A DNA stretch of 64,000 bases from Acanthococcus lagerstroemiae (taxonomy: Eukaryota > Arthropoda > Insecta > Hemiptera > Eriococcidae). This document shows positions 61,257 to 64,000 of this stretch, one piece after another; the first letter of the stretch is position 1; every line of letters begins with the position of its first letter. The translations under genes were made by a program, and so were the position numbers. A model generated the notes under the pieces. It searched no databases and was not told the origin of the DNA. It saw nothing but the letters and a program-made list of their open reading frames with translations. The DNA lies in assembly GCA_031841125.1 (NCBI GenBank), contig CM063112.1:64996057-65060056 (forward strand). The letters are read 5' to 3'.

Positions 61257-61517
61257 CAAGTTTGAACTGGTTCATTTAGAGTTGTGAATTCATTCGTGAA
61301 TGGTACCAAGTTTGAACTGGTTCATCATAGGCGCAAATAGGTGGGGGCTTGGGGGGGGGGGCTTAGCCCACCAAACTCTGAAAGATTACCAAAGAAAATA
61401 ATGCAGGGAGTGGTGTTGCTTCATAATAAGGGGGCTTAAGCCCCTTCCCCCCAGTTCTGAGCCCTATTTGCGCCTCTGCAGTTCATTTAAAGTTGTGAAT
61501 TCATTCGTGAATGGTTC
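61257..61517. repeat. 50-bp tandem duplication, second unit split by an insertion
   Basis: A unit starting caagtttgaactggttcat and ending attcgtgaatggtac begins at 61257 and again at 61307. The second copy stops after ggttcat, is interrupted by the 61326-61478 element and resumes at about 61487 (ttaaagttgtgaattcattc). Confidence 0.8.
61326..61478. mobile_element. hAT-like MITE inserted in a tandem repeat
   Basis: The inverted ends are CATAGGCGCAAATAGG and CAGAGGCGCAAATAGG (complement), one mismatch in 16. The 8-bp flanks are tggttcat and cagttcat, six of eight identical, and the interrupted tandem unit shows independently what the empty site looked like. It contains an 11-G tract at 61351-61361. 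Confidence 0.7.
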
Positions 61518-64000
61518 GTAATAGAAAACAACCTTTCAAACTCGGTATATGGTTGATTGTTTACTCAAAGTCCGTGTTATAGGGACAGTGTGCCTTTCTC
61601 AGCCTGTGTCTATGATCAACACTTTATCTGTTTCATTTCGTGACTGTGTTCTGCGTTAGTTGGCAGTTTCGAGACTGCACTTGCTTTCGGTTTAATAAAA
61701 TTTGCGTAACGTTACTTATTACATAATGGCTTCAACCTCTTCGGATACTCAGGTTAGTCGACTTTTCATCTCTAATCTTAATTGAGATTATTAATTTCTC
61801 TATGGTTTCTCGATGGCTTGGTTTTCTTGCTCTACATGATTAGTGACTGTTAGAAAGTGAAGACCTTTCATAGGTTAAATTTTCATTTCTTTTTGTATTA
61901 ATGGATTTCAAAATCCATCAATCTTACTTTGTTTCTACTTCTACTTATTGCTTACTTCCTAATTTAAGGTAGGCTGCTTGTATTGGTATGAGATCCGAAC
62001 TTTATAGTTTCGCTTTACTCATTGTAATTGGCCAATTGCTACTTGTTTAGCCTTCCTCAGTTCCACTAACAACTCATGTTCTGACGGCTATTTTGTATTT
62101 ATGCCGGGTGCCGGCTGGTAAATCGGACTCTCAAGAGGATGAAAGGGAGGAGGCAGTGATCAGAATTCTCAGTATAGTTTCTTTAATTAAGATTCCTATT
62201 AAATGAGAAGATTTCTTAATTTCTTATAATATTAAATTTTGTTTATTCTCTTGTACCAGCTTTCATTGTGCTTTCTCTGCAATACTTTTTTTAACAATCA
62301 GTAAATTTTCGACATGGTAGCAGAGCGTGGTTTCAATCCACGGACCTCTGGGCTGTTGTCGGGTTAGGTGTAAAGTCAGCTTTTCGAATGCGGATTAATC
62401 CGTCCGCAATTTATATCTAATTTTACGAGACGTCCTGTTTTTTACTTACCGCTAGTCCGACGGTAGCGTAATTCTTACATTCCGCGTCCCGCATCTTCTG
62501 AAGGTCATCTCGTATAGGGTAGGTAATGTGCCGCAACACGACATATTCGTCGATTCCCTTCGCAATAGCGTACAGTTGATCGTTCTACCGTGCAACGTGC
62601 ATAGTGGAGGGGGAAAAAAGGGTAGAGGTCGAGAGAAGAATCGACTCGGTCGCCTCTCGGAACGCCAATAAGAATAGAAAAAGGTCGATGGTAAACGCGA
62701 CAGGGTCGAGCAAATATCTTACGAAGTGCGTTCGAGTACGAACATGTCCGTTTGTTGAACTCTTTCTAATTCCTAAACTGGCCTCTAAAAAAGTTGATCG
62801 CGTTCCTACGATAACTTATCAAATTATACGAGTAGGTACGACTCGGTCATTATAGCATTGTGTCGCGCACAATTGGTAAACCTAGCGCTTCGAATTTCAG
62901 CAAATGTCACGCTTTTTGACCGCCGTAGGAATTTTGATTACGCGACGCGAACTCACCCTCTTGCCTGGAAATCGTTGGAAGCCGAAATGTCTGTTTTCTG
63001 CTTTTGCTGTCTTCTCCGTGCAGTAGTTGTGTAGTCATCGTCTACATTATTTACAATACTCGGATTCTACGCGTGTGGTCTGCATGTATTCGGTATCTAC
63101 ATGGTGCAGATGCAGAATGCAGATACGCGACATCGTATGGTTGCAGTCGGTTTGCGTCCTACTCTCTATAGAGCCGACCGACGACGCCGATATTGTTAAT
63201 TTTCTTTACTTTTTTCCTGTCTTTCTCTTTTGTTGGCAAGTCTCGTCTCGCATTCCCCGTATAAATGAGTAATTATGTTAGATATTTCGGTTGCGGCGAA
63301 ACCACGGAGGAAAATTTTGTTTGAACCAGGCCTGTGTCGAAATACGATAATATGTACGTTGTAGGTATTACTGTGTTGGGACACACTTGTCAATAAATTG
63401 GCGTAGCCCACGTACATTGATAGACTTTTTTTTTTTTTTTTTTTTTTAAATACTACTAAATAGACCAAGTTCTCCCCCCTTAATAAAATAGGAGGAAAAA
63501 GAAAAGAAAGCTACTTTTCAAAATGGCAAATGGTCCATTCCTAAGAACTGGGGAATGTAGTTTATTTTCTTTCGTATCGTTCGTTAAATATGTTTCGCTA
63601 CCTTGGCCAGCAAGCGCCTTTCGACTGGCCATAAAAATTGTTAAAAAATCGCAAGATGCTGTTGACCCCACTGCTCCTACTAACTTTGGAACCGGATGGT
63701 CGGATCGACATTCGACACACACAAAAGATTCTCGAAGTGGCGATAAAATATTTCCCATCTCAGAGGCTGGAGGACTTGTTGCAAACGTTAAGTTACGCTC
63801 GTGATTGGTAAACCTTCTTCCTTGAAATTCGAGAGCTATAGTACGTTCGAACTCGTTGATGTCTGGAAAATGTAGATCTACTGACTTAATCACTAGCGGA
63901 ATCGACTACTTTTGTCGAAACTGTTGGAGTGGTCGAACCTATTCTTCGCGCCCATACTGCAATCGAAGAGGACGTAACTAAAATTTAGCGAATCCTAAGC
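61518..64000. other. right-edge stretch, no confirmed gene
   Basis: A possible first coding exon is 61726-61752: ATG and eight more codons (MASTSSDTQ) ending in CAG before gttagt. No second exon was found in the window, so this is weak. A tRNA-like block on the minus strand near 62360-62315 (ccagaggtccgtgg then accacgctctgctacc) may be an old SINE head. Overlapping open frames at 63480-63893 on both strands have no recognised domain. A 22-T run lies near 63427-63447. Confidence 0.4.

Noticed and set aside
62315..62360. SINE or tRNA head on the minus strand
   Set aside because: The anticodon-to-T-arm part looks tRNA-like, but no box A was found; kept only as a remark, not as a feature of its own.
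63480..63893. A 137-residue open frame overlapping one on the opposite strand
   Set aside because: No recognised domain, splice context or family pattern; the overlap on both strands suggests chance openness or transposon debris.
1..64000. CRISPR arrays, operons, rRNA or bacterial-type systems
   Set aside because: The window is eukaryotic; repeats here are microsatellites, MITEs and SINEs, and no regularly spaced direct-repeat array with unique spacers exists.

Overview
This is nuclear DNA from an animal, most likely an insect. The evidence is multi-exon genes with GT-AG introns, insect-type orthologues (GABA transporter, RNF11, TRMU, PRPF39) and a dense load of small DNA transposons. A hemipteran such as a scale insect or mealybug would fit, but nothing in the sequence proves it. 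Gene structures were rebuilt by hand from reading frame, splice-site dinucleotides and intron phase. Exon ends are therefore inferences, although phases agree at every junction listed.

Layout. 1-9.1 kb: no gene recognised; a dead Jockey-type retrotransposon (about 2.85-4.0 kb) and microsatellites. 9.155-21.03 kb (+): Gat, an SLC6 GABA transporter, with a decayed MULE transposon in its first visible intron; the exon for transmembrane segment 3 could not be found. 23.0-23.5 kb: a tRNA-derived SINE. 24.66-29.55 kb (-): a gene built from four one-finger C2H2 exons spliced to a long exon with a fifth finger, an apparently intact MULE DDE transposase core and a SWIM zinc finger. This is the most interesting locus. 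29.9-33.7 kb: a transposon cluster (Harbinger-like MITE, hAT element with a nested MITE, MULE with a perfect 9-bp target duplication). 33.79-37.78 kb (+): PRPF39, whose middle is missing. 38.1-39.1 kb: mariner-like and other MITEs. 39.64-46.54 kb (+): a 12-exon GT13/POMGNT1-like gene that has lost the metal-binding motif and carries an in-frame TGA. 47.52-48.38 kb (-): RNF11, convergent with the previous gene and divergent from TRMU. 49.40-54.47 kb (+): TRMU, with inverted-repeat elements in its large intron. 54.5-64 kb: no convincing gene; an R1-like retrotransposon remnant and repeats.

The genes are not a pathway: a plasma-membrane transporter, a splicing factor, a Golgi-type glycosyltransferase relative, an E3 ligase and a mitochondrial tRNA thiolase lie side by side. 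The common thread is MULE transposons. Two decayed transposase copies and one non-autonomous relative lie within about 40 kb of a long intact host-like gene carrying a MULE transposase core.
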